In this document: piece after piece, positions 26,229 through 33,922 of the stretch
Layout: every line of letters starts with the position of its first letter
How positions within the stretch are numbered: position 1 is the stretch's first letter
NCBI RefSeq assembly: GCF_011516835.1
Contig: NZ_WOTB01000026.1
Coordinates: forward strand, 1 to 46,957
DNA length: 46,957 nucleotides
From: Acetobacter musti
GTDB taxonomy: Bacteria; Pseudomonadota; Alphaproteobacteria; Acetobacterales; Acetobacteraceae
Direction of reading: 5' to 3'
Notes under the pieces: model-generated
What the model was told of the DNA's origin: nothing
What the model saw: the letters and a program-made list of their open reading frames with translations, nothing else
Databases searched by the model: none
Translations under genes and position numbers: made by a program

Positions 26229-27251
26229 TCAGAGTGTCCCGAAGACGGCGGCTGTATCTGACATACGGTTAGAGAAGCCCCACTCGTTATCATACCAGGC
26301 GCAGATGCGGACGAGCTGGCCGCCGTCAACCAGCGCCGTCTGAGTGGCGTCGAATGTTGAAGAGGCCAGCGCATGGTTGAAATCGGAGCTGACGAGCGGA
26401 GCGCTGTTATAGGCAAGAATGCCTTTCAGAGGACCTGCTTCAGCGGCTTTTCGAACAGCGTCATTCACGGCTTCAACGGAAGCCGGCACTTTTTCCGGAA
26501 CAAAATCGAGTGAAACCAGCGAGACGTTGGCTGTGGGAACACGAATGGCAGTGCCATCAAGTTTGCCTTTTAAATGAGGCAGAACCAGTCCGACAGCGCG
26601 CGCAGCGCCCGTCGAAGTCGGAATCATGTTCAGTCCGGCAGCGCGTGCGCGACGCAGATCCTTATGGAGCGTATCCACAGTGCGCTGATCTCCGGTGTAG
26701 GAGTGGATTGTCACCATATAGCCTCGTACGATGCCAAATGCGTCATCGAGGACTTTCGCGACCGGTGCCAGGCAGTTGGTTGTGCAGGACGCGTTGGAGA
26801 TGACCGTCATATCGGAGGTCAGCGTGTTCTGATTCACGCCGTAGACAATCGTCGCGTCGACACTGTCAGCCGGTGCGGAAATAATGACCTTGCGCGCTCC
26901 GGCAGAAAGAAGGGGAGAAGCCTTTTCCTTTGTCGTAAACAGGCCGGTGCATTCCATCGCCACATCGACGCCACTGAGCGGCACCTTCGATGGGTCCCGT
27001 TCCGCCGTGACAGTGATCGGATCCCACGTACGGCCATTAGCGCTGATAATTAGCCTGTTGCCATCAACGCTCACTTCGGCAGGAAAGCGACCGTGAATGC
27101 TGTCATAGCTCAGAAGATGCGCGTTGGCTTCGACACTGCCAAGATCATTGATAACGACCGGAACGACATCTGTCCGCCCGCTTTCAATGATGCCGCGCAG
27201 CACGAGGCGGCCAATGCGGCCGAATCCGTTGATCGCGATTTTGACTGCCAT
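26229..27251 (-). CDS. gap: Glyceraldehyde-3-phosphate dehydrogenase, type I
   Basis: 340 residues, normal length. It oxidises glyceraldehyde 3-phosphate to 1,3-bisphosphoglycerate. The NAD domain begins with [14 protein letters not shown]. The catalytic cysteine is in [17 protein letters not shown] near residue 154, the catalytic His in [11 protein letters not shown], and the phosphate site in the [14 protein letters not shown] region (STGAARAVG). [11 protein letters not shown] ends the protein. ATG 27251 follows GACGGAGACAAACTCAG. It lies 86 bases after the transketolase-like gene and precedes pgk, as in many tkt-gap-pgk clusters. Confidence 0.97.
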   Translation of the reverse strand: MAVKIAINGFGRIGRLVLRGIIESGRTDVVPVVINDLGSVEANAHLLSYDSIHGRFPAEVSVDGNRLIISANGRTWDPITVTAERDPSKVPLSGVDVAMECTGLFTTKEKASPLLSAGARKVIISAPADSVDATIVYGVNQNTLTSDMTVISNASCTTNCLAPVAKVLDDAFGIVRGYMVTIHSYTGDQRTVDTLHKDLRRARAAGLNMIPTSTGAARAVGLVLPHLKGKLDGTAIRVPTANVSLVSLDFVPEKVPASVEAVNDAVRKAAEAGPLKGILAYNSAPLVSSDFNHALASSTFDATQTALVDGGQLVRICAWYDNEWGFSNRMSDTAAVFGTL

Positions 27252-27278
27252 CTGAGTTTGTCTCCGTCTTGTTGTTCA

Positions 27279-27295
27279 GACGTCGGAATGACGTC
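27279..27295. promoter_or_regulatory. Two GACGTC palindromes upstream of gap
   Basis: GACGTC occurs at 27279-27284 and again at 27290-27295, 11 bases centre to centre, about one helical turn. They sit 28-44 bases upstream of the gap start. They could form an operator for a dimeric regulator, or a short RNA hairpin with loop GGAAT. No regulator is known for this site. Confidence 0.35.
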
Positions 27296-27337
27296 CTGCG
27301 TTTGACTTGTGCGACAAGGTTTTACCCACACCGCATT

Positions 27338-29305
27338 TCAGTGATGCAGCCCGCCATGCGGGTCCGCCGCCTTTCGTGCCGTTCTGAGAAGTTTATGAGC
27401 CCGTTCACGAATGGCTTCCGGCGTAATACCCGAATTGTGGTATAACGCGCCAAAACCGGCTGCCAGGCCAAATTCGTCCCTGCCGATAAAAACTCCTTTG
27501 CTGCCCAGCCAGCGCTCCCAGCCGAAACCTGAGGCCGCCTCGATTGCGACGCGTGGGGCTTTCCCAAGCACGAAGTCACGATAAGCCTGATCCTGCCGGG
27601 TGAACAGTTCCCAGCATGGCAAAGAAACGAGCGCGACCCGCAGGCCATCCTCATCAAGGAGTTCCTTTGCCCGCTTTGCGATCAGGATTTCAGGACCTGA
27701 CGCGATGAGTGTCACATCACGTTTTTCGTTATCTGCGGAGGAATGCTCCAGCACGTAACCACCGCGCGATAATCCGGTACGCATATCAGGGCCGTCCGTA
27801 ACCCCTGTTTCCGGAATTCCCGTTTCTGACAGACTCTGGTTCATCATGGATATGAGCGACGCAGGCTGGCGTCCAAGGACAATAACGCTGGGTCCGCCCT
27901 GCCATACCAGGGCACAGCTCCATGCAGCCGCCGCTTCATGGATGCTTGCTGGTCGGAACAGGGCCAGATTCGGCATGGCCCGCAGGCTCGCTAACTGTTC
28001 AACCTGCTGCCACATGCCACCCCCGAGATCGGGATCACTTTCTGTCAGCAGGCAGATCAGCCGTTGCCGGGCGAGGGCTGCAAAACGGAGAGCAGGCCGC
28101 ATACGGTCTATAGAGTGCAGCGGAGCTATGCCGCATGGAATGAGGCCGCCGTGCAGCGCCAGGCCGTTCATCAATCCCACCATGGCCGGTTCGCGCGGAC
28201 CACAGACATAGAATCCGGCAGTTGCCGGCCGGTTCGTTTTGCTGATGCTGGCCGTATTTTTACGTCCCGTCGGAAACTGGGCAGGCTCTCCGCTTCTCAG
28301 CGTAATAAATTCGGGCATCAGAGCGGAAAAAATGTCACGACCATGCAGGCCCGCGCTGATGATCGGCTGAGCAGAGCCATGAGGTTCAGCCGTCGCCCGA
28401 GTCATCATCCAGTTTCGAAAGAAATCGTCGTTCAGTCCCGGGATCGGCCGACCGGAGATGATGCGCTCGAATTCAGCCCGTTGTGCATGATGACCCAGTC
28501 GCCGCAGCCAGGCGCGCCTCGCGGCCCGGCCCTTCCTCTTCGTAGGGTCCCACGCCGTCACATCGATGGCGGTTTTAGATGGCTCAGGTGCCTTAGCGTT
28601 GGACTCGCAAAGAATGAGGGACGGTTTCCGGGAGCGCTGAGAAGCAGTCAATGCCGAAATGATGGCTGCGGGATCTTCGGTATTTATCCGACGGACTGAC
28701 CATCCGGACGATTCAAAGCTTCCCGCTATCTGACCAATATCCTCATCTCCTGACTGGCGTTCTGTATTTCGTGTGACGGAAGCCGCTGCGACCACAGTCA
28801 GCCGCTCCAGACCGAACCTGCCTGCGAGAACGGCTGTCTCGAGCGCCACACCCGTGTGCAGATCACCGGGCAGAGCGATCAGCCATGTGCGGTGGTTGAC
28901 AAGAGAGTGGCCAAACCGGCGGCTCAGTATTTTCTCGGCAAGAGCCATTCCTGCGGCAGACGCGACGGCCTGACCGGGTAATCCTCCTGCCAGACCGTGA
29001 AGTTCTCCCGCCGCACTCAGTTCGTCTTTCCATCCTGCCAGTTGCAGAAATGCCTGCCGCAGAGGCAGAAGCCGTGGAGACGAGACAACAAAACGATCCC
29101 GGTCAGGCCAGAGGGCATATTCAGGGTCGAAGCGTAAGGCGCGTTGCCAGAGGGCTGCGGTAAACAGCCATAAAGCATTGGGGATGGCGTCAGACAGGTC
29201 GGGTGATGTTGCGAGCCGGGACGCAAGAGAGCGGGCCGCTGACGCGAAAGCATGTACCGGATCATGACCGTGTCGGCGTTCGGCCGTCATCGGAGAGACC
29301 GTCAT
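27338..29305 (-). CDS. Transketolase-like protein lacking key catalytic residues
   Basis: 655 residues, normal transketolase length, with the three-domain order kept: an N-terminal cofactor-binding region (about 20-260), a Pyr region (about 335-510) and a C-terminal region (about 515-655). Conserved traces include LWPDRDRFVVS, GLPGQAVASAAGMALAEK, GLALHGG and QQVEQLASLR. The active-site signatures are degraded: the SGHPG and NGHGS histidines are absent, the thiamine/metal motif GDGxxMEG reads GDLHTGV, its Asn partner is gone (VAAAS), and the HDSIGLGEDGPTHQP loop reads ESDPDLGGGMWQQ. The Pyr-domain Glu survives in GPREPAM. Normal transketolase activity is unlikely, and a functional copy should exist elsewhere. 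It sits directly before gap and pgk. Confidence 0.8.
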   Translation of the reverse strand: MTVSPMTAERRHGHDPVHAFASAARSLASRLATSPDLSDAIPNALWLFTAALWQRALRFDPEYALWPDRDRFVVSSPRLLPLRQAFLQLAGWKDELSAAGELHGLAGGLPGQAVASAAGMALAEKILSRRFGHSLVNHRTWLIALPGDLHTGVALETAVLAGRFGLERLTVVAAASVTRNTERQSGDEDIGQIAGSFESSGWSVRRINTEDPAAIISALTASQRSRKPSLILCESNAKAPEPSKTAIDVTAWDPTKRKGRAARRAWLRRLGHHAQRAEFERIISGRPIPGLNDDFFRNWMMTRATAEPHGSAQPIISAGLHGRDIFSALMPEFITLRSGEPAQFPTGRKNTASISKTNRPATAGFYVCGPREPAMVGLMNGLALHGGLIPCGIAPLHSIDRMRPALRFAALARQRLICLLTESDPDLGGGMWQQVEQLASLRAMPNLALFRPASIHEAAAAWSCALVWQGGPSVIVLGRQPASLISMMNQSLSETGIPETGVTDGPDMRTGLSRGGYVLEHSSADNEKRDVTLIASGPEILIAKRAKELLDEDGLRVALVSLPCWELFTRQDQAYRDFVLGKAPRVAIEAASGFGWERWLGSKGVFIGRDEFGLAAGFGALYHNSGITPEAIRERAHKLLRTARKAADPHGGLHH

Positions 29306-29382
29306 GACATGGACTGCAGAAAAATTTGCAACTCGGGCGTCAGCTGATTTTGCCCCATATTTCTTATTTTCTGCGGCTATTA

Positions 29383-29415
29383 GGGCGTGATTTCACCCAT
29401 AGCAAGGTCACGCCC
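29383..29415. promoter_or_regulatory. Perfect 8-bp inverted repeat in divergent promoter region
   Basis: GGGCGTGA (29383-29390) and TCACGCCC (29408-29415) are exact reverse complements with a 17-base spacer. They lie in the 250-base gap between the transketolase-like gene (minus) and a lipoprotein gene (plus), a likely place for an operator acting on one or both. No consensus promoter is clear. Confidence 0.35.
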
Positions 29416-29555
29416 GCCACATCTTCCAGAAGACCGCTGTGAACGGGATGTAAGCAAGTGTCTTGCCGAGCCATGAACTTCCTGCAACCGTCTCCGGTAT
29501 GGCACGTCACACTTCCAGAGAACCGCTGTTCCCGAAATTATCCCGGTGTCCAAAA

Positions 29556-30026
29556 ATGTCTGTGCAGGGGTCGTCAGCCCGAAGACTTTTTCTCCGGTCA
29601 GGCCTGACCGGAGCCGTTGCCCTGCTTGGAGGATGCGATCTGCTTGATCAGCGCACTTTTAATCCGCGGGCCAGCCGTCCACCGAAAGTCTACATCCCGC
29701 CACCACCGCCAGGACCACCGCCTGTTCCGCCGCTGATCGAGGTGATCGCCGGCACACCACCCGCCGAATGGACAAAGCCCCTTCAGTCAGTCGTCAGACA
29801 GGCCCTCGTCCGAAAGCCAAATATTCTTTTTCAGGTGCGCGCTCTGGCCCCTCCTGGTGCTGATGCCGACGCCATCCAGAAAATTCTGGCCCGGCTTGTG
29901 GCCGTCGACGGTCAGGAGGTGGCTGGCGCCATCATAGCTGCCGGAGCCGCGCCAGAGCAGGTGGAGATGACGGCTATGCCGGATTCCGGAGTGGCAGGAC
30001 CAAGAATCCGGGTGTATGTGAAGTGA
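29556..30026 (+). CDS. Lipoprotein with Tat-like signal and polyproline linker
   Basis: 156 residues from ATG 29556 (MSVQGSSARRLFLRSG). An in-frame TTG at 29463 would add 31 residues before the signal peptide and is less likely. The signal has RRLFLR at 9-14, close to the Tat consensus, and lipobox LLGGC with Cys 27. Next comes a proline-rich linker (about 45-62, PPPPPGPPPVPP), then an alpha/beta domain of about 90 residues ending in GVAGPRIRVYVK. The domain is not recognised. The layout fits an outer-membrane or periplasmic lipoprotein with a spacer. It stands alone 260 bases before hemA. Confidence 0.72.
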   Translation: MSVQGSSARRLFLRSGLTGAVALLGGCDLLDQRTFNPRASRPPKVYIPPPPPGPPPVPPLIEVIAGTPPAEWTKPLQSVVRQALVRKPNILFQVRALAPPGADADAIQKILARLVAVDGQEVAGAIIAAGAAPEQVEMTAMPDSGVAGPRIRVYVK

Positions 30027-30157
30027 GATTGCCGCCTGGGACACACGGTCAGCGTGTGATGGGCTGCCTTTTTGCTCGTGTCTGAGAGTAACTCCGTCCG
30101 GAAAACGGCGGTGATTCTTAATCCGGGATGTTCCTCATGTGGCATCTCTTACTGACA

Positions 30158-30203
30158 GGCGGGACGTGTCGAAACCGCTGATGAATGCCCTGTGCGTCCC
30201 GCC
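30158..30203. promoter_or_regulatory. 9-bp perfect stem upstream of hemA
   Basis: GGCGGGACG (30158-30166) and CGTCCCGCC (30195-30203) pair exactly around a 28-base loop; GACAG and CTGTC flank the arms and extend the pairing with a small bulge. It lies between the lipoprotein stop and the hemA start and could be a terminator for the former or a leader structure for the latter. No T-run follows. Confidence 0.4.
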
Positions 30204-30286
30204 CTCTGTCAGGAGGTCGGGTCTCGTATCAGGCTTGGAATGAGGTCGCACCCGATCGGGGCTGACCATAACAGGAGTGAGGCAGG

Positions 30287-31552
30287 GTGACTATTCGTAA
30301 CGCGAGACACCCTTTTTACGATTTCTGTGATCAGGCCCTTGCGGACATTCGCAGGCAGGGACGTTACCGGACCTTCACGCCACTTGCCCGACAGGCTGCA
30401 CGATATCCGGTTTACGAGGAAGAGCTGAACGCCGTACCTGACGGGCGTGAAGTAGTTGTCTGGTCCTCTAACGACTATCTCGGAATGGGAGTCGAGCCGG
30501 AAGTCTGCGAGGCGGCGATCAGCGCCATTCGTGAGCACGGTGCGGGGGCCGGGGGCACACGTAATATCGCTGGCACAGGTCCATGGCATAAAGCGCTGGA
30601 AGCCGAACTCGCCTCCCTGCATGGCAAGGAGGCCGGACTTTTGTTCGTGTCCGGGTACGTGTCGAATCAAGCCAGCCTGCAGACTATCCTGACATCGATG
30701 CCCGGCTGGATCTGTTTTTCCGACCGGCAAAACCATGCGTCCATGATCGCCGGGATCAAGGGAGCACGCGGATCTCAGACAGTCATCTATGAGCATAATG
30801 ATCTGGCTGATCTTGAGGCGAAACTGGCCGCCGCTCCGGCAGATGCCCCGAAACTGATTGCTTTCGAGAGTGTGTATTCGATGGATGGCGATATTTCCGA
30901 TATCGCCGGAACCTGCGCTCTTGCCCGCAAATATGGTGCTATGACCTATATTGACGAGGTTCATGCTGTCGGTCTCTATGGCGAGGAGGGCGGGGGAGTC
31001 ACGCAGCGGGACGGCGTTGCCGACCAGGTCGATATCATCGAAGGTACCCTCGCCAAAGGATTTGGTGTTCATGGCGGATATATTACCGCCTCTGCCCAGA
31101 TTGTTGATTATCTGCGGTCTTCGGCTTCCGGTTTTATCTTTACGACCTCTTTGCCACCTTCGGTCGTGGCGGCGGCGCTCGCCAGTGTAAAACTGGTCCG
31201 TTCACAGAACTGGCGTCGTGAAAAAATCTTTGAACGCGTGAATACGTTCCGGGCAAAGATGCGTGCGGCCGGAGTACCGTTCACGATGACGCCGAGTCAT
31301 ATCGTGCCGGTGCCTGTTGGTGACGCAGAACGCTGTAAGACAATCAGCAGACGGCTGCTGAATGATTACGGGCTCTATGCGACGCCGATTAATTATCCGA
31401 CTGTCGCCCGCGGCACGGAGAGATTGCGGCTGACGCCCGGACCGTTCCACACGGATGAGATGATGGACAGAATGGTGGAGGCGCTCGGAGTGCTTCTGGC
31501 AGAAGTGCCTGTGCCATCATCGGGCCAGACACCAGTCGATAAAGCTGCGTGA
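30287..31552 (+). CDS. hemA: 5-aminolevulinate synthase
   Basis: 421 residues from GTG 30287, preceded by AGGAGTGAGGCAGG. This PLP enzyme condenses glycine and succinyl-CoA to 5-aminolevulinate, the C4 route to heme used by Alphaproteobacteria. Visible motifs are [27 protein letters not shown] (typical of ALAS rather than related oxoamine synthases), [11 protein letters not shown], and [11 protein letters not shown] with PLP-binding Asp. The PLP lysine is in [13 protein letters not shown] near residue 248. The C-terminal [19 protein letters not shown] binds substrate. It stands alone, with inverted repeats on both sides. Confidence 0.97.
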   Translation: MTIRNARHPFYDFCDQALADIRRQGRYRTFTPLARQAARYPVYEEELNAVPDGREVVVWSSNDYLGMGVEPEVCEAAISAIREHGAGAGGTRNIAGTGPWHKALEAELASLHGKEAGLLFVSGYVSNQASLQTILTSMPGWICFSDRQNHASMIAGIKGARGSQTVIYEHNDLADLEAKLAAAPADAPKLIAFESVYSMDGDISDIAGTCALARKYGAMTYIDEVHAVGLYGEEGGGVTQRDGVADQVDIIEGTLAKGFGVHGGYITASAQIVDYLRSSASGFIFTTSLPPSVVAAALASVKLVRSQNWRREKIFERVNTFRAKMRAAGVPFTMTPSHIVPVPVGDAERCKTISRRLLNDYGLYATPINYPTVARGTERLRLTPGPFHTDEMMDRMVEALGVLLAEVPVPSSGQTPVDKAA

Positions 31553-31592
31553 TTACTGGGAAAGGCAGTTTCGTCGCATCATCTGATGCAGG

Positions 31593-31650
31593 AAGCTGAT
31601 GTCGCCGGAGCTTAGTCTTTTGCCAGACTAGCGGATTGTATCATCAGCTT
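31593..31650. other. Nested inverted repeats after hemA
   Basis: The outer arms AAGCTGATG (31593-31601) and CATCAGCTT (31642-31650) pair over nine bases. Inside, TAGTCT (31613-31618) and AGACTA (31625-31630) pair over six with a six-base loop. The structure begins 40 bases past the hemA stop and may protect or end that message. The rest of 31553-31814 holds no gene that I can see. Confidence 0.4.
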
Positions 31651-31814
31651 AGCGGCGCATTGTCCGAGCACAAAAGGGCAATACAGCTCTTATCGCTTCA
31701 GAGCATGTACAAAATCCGGAGAGTTGTCTGAAATCGCCTGTTGTCAGAAATTTAATCTGCTGCAGAAATGGGACGTACGGTCTGAACGCACGCCCCGGAT
31801 ATGGTCGAAAGCAA

Positions 31815-32210
31815 TTAGTCGCCGGTCGGCGCGTTCGCAGGGACGGTTGTTGTCGGCGCAGCCGGTGCGGCCGGGGCAACGACACCGGTGCCCGCTGCCG
31901 GAACAGAAACAGTCGGAGCTGTTACAGTCGGCATCTTACCGGTGGGCATGCTCATACCAGGAGGTGCTGGCATTCCCGGCATCGCATCGGGACTCATTGA
32001 AGGGACCTTGTCCTGCTGCGCAGCCGCCAAGCTCTTCGCATTCAGATCGTCAGTCGTGGCCTCACCGGTCTCTTTTGATGCGCCAGTTTTTGATTTGGCA
32101 TGATCATGATGATGTGCAGCTGAGGCCGGAGCCGCAGAGGAAATGGTCAGGGCCGGCGCAGCAATAAGAATGGTTGCACCAAGGAGGGCCTTTGAGAAGA
32201 GCGACCGCAT
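31815..32210 (-). CDS. Small exported protein, Ala/Pro/Thr-rich
   Basis: 131 residues from ATG 32210, after AAAGGA; the longer in-frame start at 32285 adds 25 residues before the signal peptide. A signal peptide (MRSLFSKALLGATILIAAPALTISSAAPASA) is followed by a His-rich segment (AHHHDHAKSK) near residues 33-42. The remainder is low-complexity, rich in Pro, Met, Ala, Thr and Val (MPGMPAPPGMSMPTGKMP). The His cluster and Met-rich stretch would suit metal binding in the periplasm, but this is inferred. No family is recognised. Confidence 0.7.
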   Translation of the reverse strand: MRSLFSKALLGATILIAAPALTISSAAPASAAHHHDHAKSKTGASKETGEATTDDLNAKSLAAAQQDKVPSMSPDAMPGMPAPPGMSMPTGKMPTVTAPTVSVPAAGTGVVAPAAPAAPTTTVPANAPTGD

Positions 32211-32379
32211 GAAAGGATTCCTTTCGTCATCTGACTCCGCGGGGCAGAGCCGGTATCGAGGCAGAGAATATATTGCCAGGGCCACTTATAACGTAACAGG
32301 CGACCAGGAAGACACGTCGCCATGAAAATTTTTCCCGAACAGGAATCGTCGGGCCTTATTTCCTGTTGATGATTTTTCA

Positions 32380-32500
32380 TCTCTTTCTGATGTATTCAGA
32401 AGAATTCTGTTTTCCAATATCATATTATGTATTTATATAATATTTCTTATCTTCAATATCTATATTTTAAATAGATCTCTTTACAAATATCCGGTCTGGC
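32380..32500. other. AT-rich intergenic stretch
   Basis: About 120 bases are markedly richer in A and T than the rest of the window, including ATATTATGTATTTATATAAT. No coding frame is supported. It lies past the end of the DUF445 gene (minus) and upstream of the small exported protein gene. It may hold a promoter, a nucleoid-protein site, or a remnant of transferred DNA. Confidence 0.5.
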
Positions 32501-32506
32501 AGGTCA

Positions 32507-33799
32507 TTACTGACCGGTTACCCCAAACAGGAAGCGGAGCAACAGAAAAAGCAGCGCTCCGACGCCGAAGCCAACAAGTGTGCCGTTAACCCGGACATAC
32601 TGCAGATCCCGTCCAACCCTCAGTTCCAGTTTGTCGGCAACGGCGACGGCGTCCCAGTTTCCCACCACAGTTGCGATGAACCCGGAAAGATGTTCGCGTA
32701 AGTAAGGGAGTGACCTGACGATGGCTTTCCGTGCGCTGTCCTCGATGCGCGCACGCATGGCAGGGTCATTTCTGGCCTGTGCGGCCAGTTTTGTCAGTGC
32801 TTCCCGGACAAGTGTGGCAATCCAGCCGTCGTCTTTGCGGATATCTTCCTGAATCATGCGTTTCAGTCGCGACCAGATATCACCACCCCAGGCCAGCATG
32901 GAATCATGCGCAAATACGGTTTTCAGCGTCTGGGACAGATCCTCGCCGCGCTTCGGGTCAAGCTCTATGCGGTCAATTTCCGACCTTACCCACTCAGTAA
33001 ATCCTTCCCGTAAGGTCGAGTCTTCCGGATTGATCCGATCAAGCTCCTCGCTTGCCGCTACGAGGACTTTATTTGCGATTGATCCGCCAATGGCCCAGCC
33101 CAGTATACGGCCGCCCTGTTCGCGAACACGCTCTTCAATCATTGTCCGGAGAGCCGGTTCTTTGGCCTTCAGTCCGGATTTGAGCTGACGCAGGAGAAAA
33201 GACAGAACTTCCTGATGCTGATTGCCATCGACCAGCGCCCTCAGTGCCCGGGCGATGACGGGCGCGAGATGACTTCCCCCGAGCAGAACCGGCAGGCTGC
33301 GTCCGACAGCAGCACCGGCACGGCCATCTTCCATGCGCTCCAGCATCTGCGGCACTGCACTGACCACACCGGCAGTAAGAGTGTTTGCTGTGGACGGGTC
33401 AGCAAGAATATCGGCGACCACGGTTGGAATATCGATCCTCGTCAGGACCTGATTGATTTCATCTTCCGTGAAGACCTGTGTGGAAACGAACCGGCCCAGA
33501 GCCCGGCCGAGTCGTTCCTTTTGTGCGGGAATAATTGCCGTGTGCGGAATCGGCAGACCAAGCGGGTGGCGGAACAGCGCCGTGACCGCAAACCAGTCCG
33601 CCAGACCTCCGACTACACCCGCCCGCGCACCGGCCCGTAATGTCTCCAGCCATAGACCCGGTGCGACAAGACCATAGAGAGGGGCAAGATAACCCGCGGC
33701 TGTAAGGCCACCCATTGCTGCAAGAAGGCCTGTCGCCGCGTGTTTCTGCCGCGTAAGCGCCCGGCGGGCATCATCGTCTGAATAAGGCTGAATACTCAT
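32507..33799 (-). CDS. DUF445 family membrane protein (YjiN-like)
   Basis: 430 residues from ATG 33799 (MSIQPYSDDDARRALTRQKH); an in-frame ATG at 33850 adds 17 residues and neither has a strong ribosome site. Membrane segments are at about residues 20-45 and at the extreme C-terminus (about 407-427). Between them is a long helical soluble part. The signatures GVVGGLADWFAVTALFRHPLGLPIPHTAIIP (about 65-95) and NWDAVAVADKLELRVGRDLQYVRVNGTLVG (about 380-410) identify DUF445. The family is widespread but its biochemical role is unknown. It is divergent from the next gene. Confidence 0.88.
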   Translation of the reverse strand: MSIQPYSDDDARRALTRQKHAATGLLAAMGGLTAAGYLAPLYGLVAPGLWLETLRAGARAGVVGGLADWFAVTALFRHPLGLPIPHTAIIPAQKERLGRALGRFVSTQVFTEDEINQVLTRIDIPTVVADILADPSTANTLTAGVVSAVPQMLERMEDGRAGAAVGRSLPVLLGGSHLAPVIARALRALVDGNQHQEVLSFLLRQLKSGLKAKEPALRTMIEERVREQGGRILGWAIGGSIANKVLVAASEELDRINPEDSTLREGFTEWVRSEIDRIELDPKRGEDLSQTLKTVFAHDSMLAWGGDIWSRLKRMIQEDIRKDDGWIATLVREALTKLAAQARNDPAMRARIEDSARKAIVRSLPYLREHLSGFIATVVGNWDAVAVADKLELRVGRDLQYVRVNGTLVGFGVGALLFLLLRFLFGVTGQ

Positions 33800-33922
33800 C
33801 AATTGCTGGATAGCACTGCCTTGACCACCTTCCCAAACGAATGGCGTCATGTCGAAGTGGAATCATCCGCCGCACGACCTTACGAAACATGACACCGCAT
33901 CAATCGGATCGGGAAGAAATCT

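Noticed and set aside
24875..26416. 513-residue reading of pgk
   Set aside because: The extra 106 N-terminal residues cross the gap-pgk spacer and the end of gap and do not resemble phosphoglycerate kinase; ATG 26098 has a ribosome site.
30209..31072. 287-residue open frame on the minus strand
   Set aside because: Antisense shadow of hemA.
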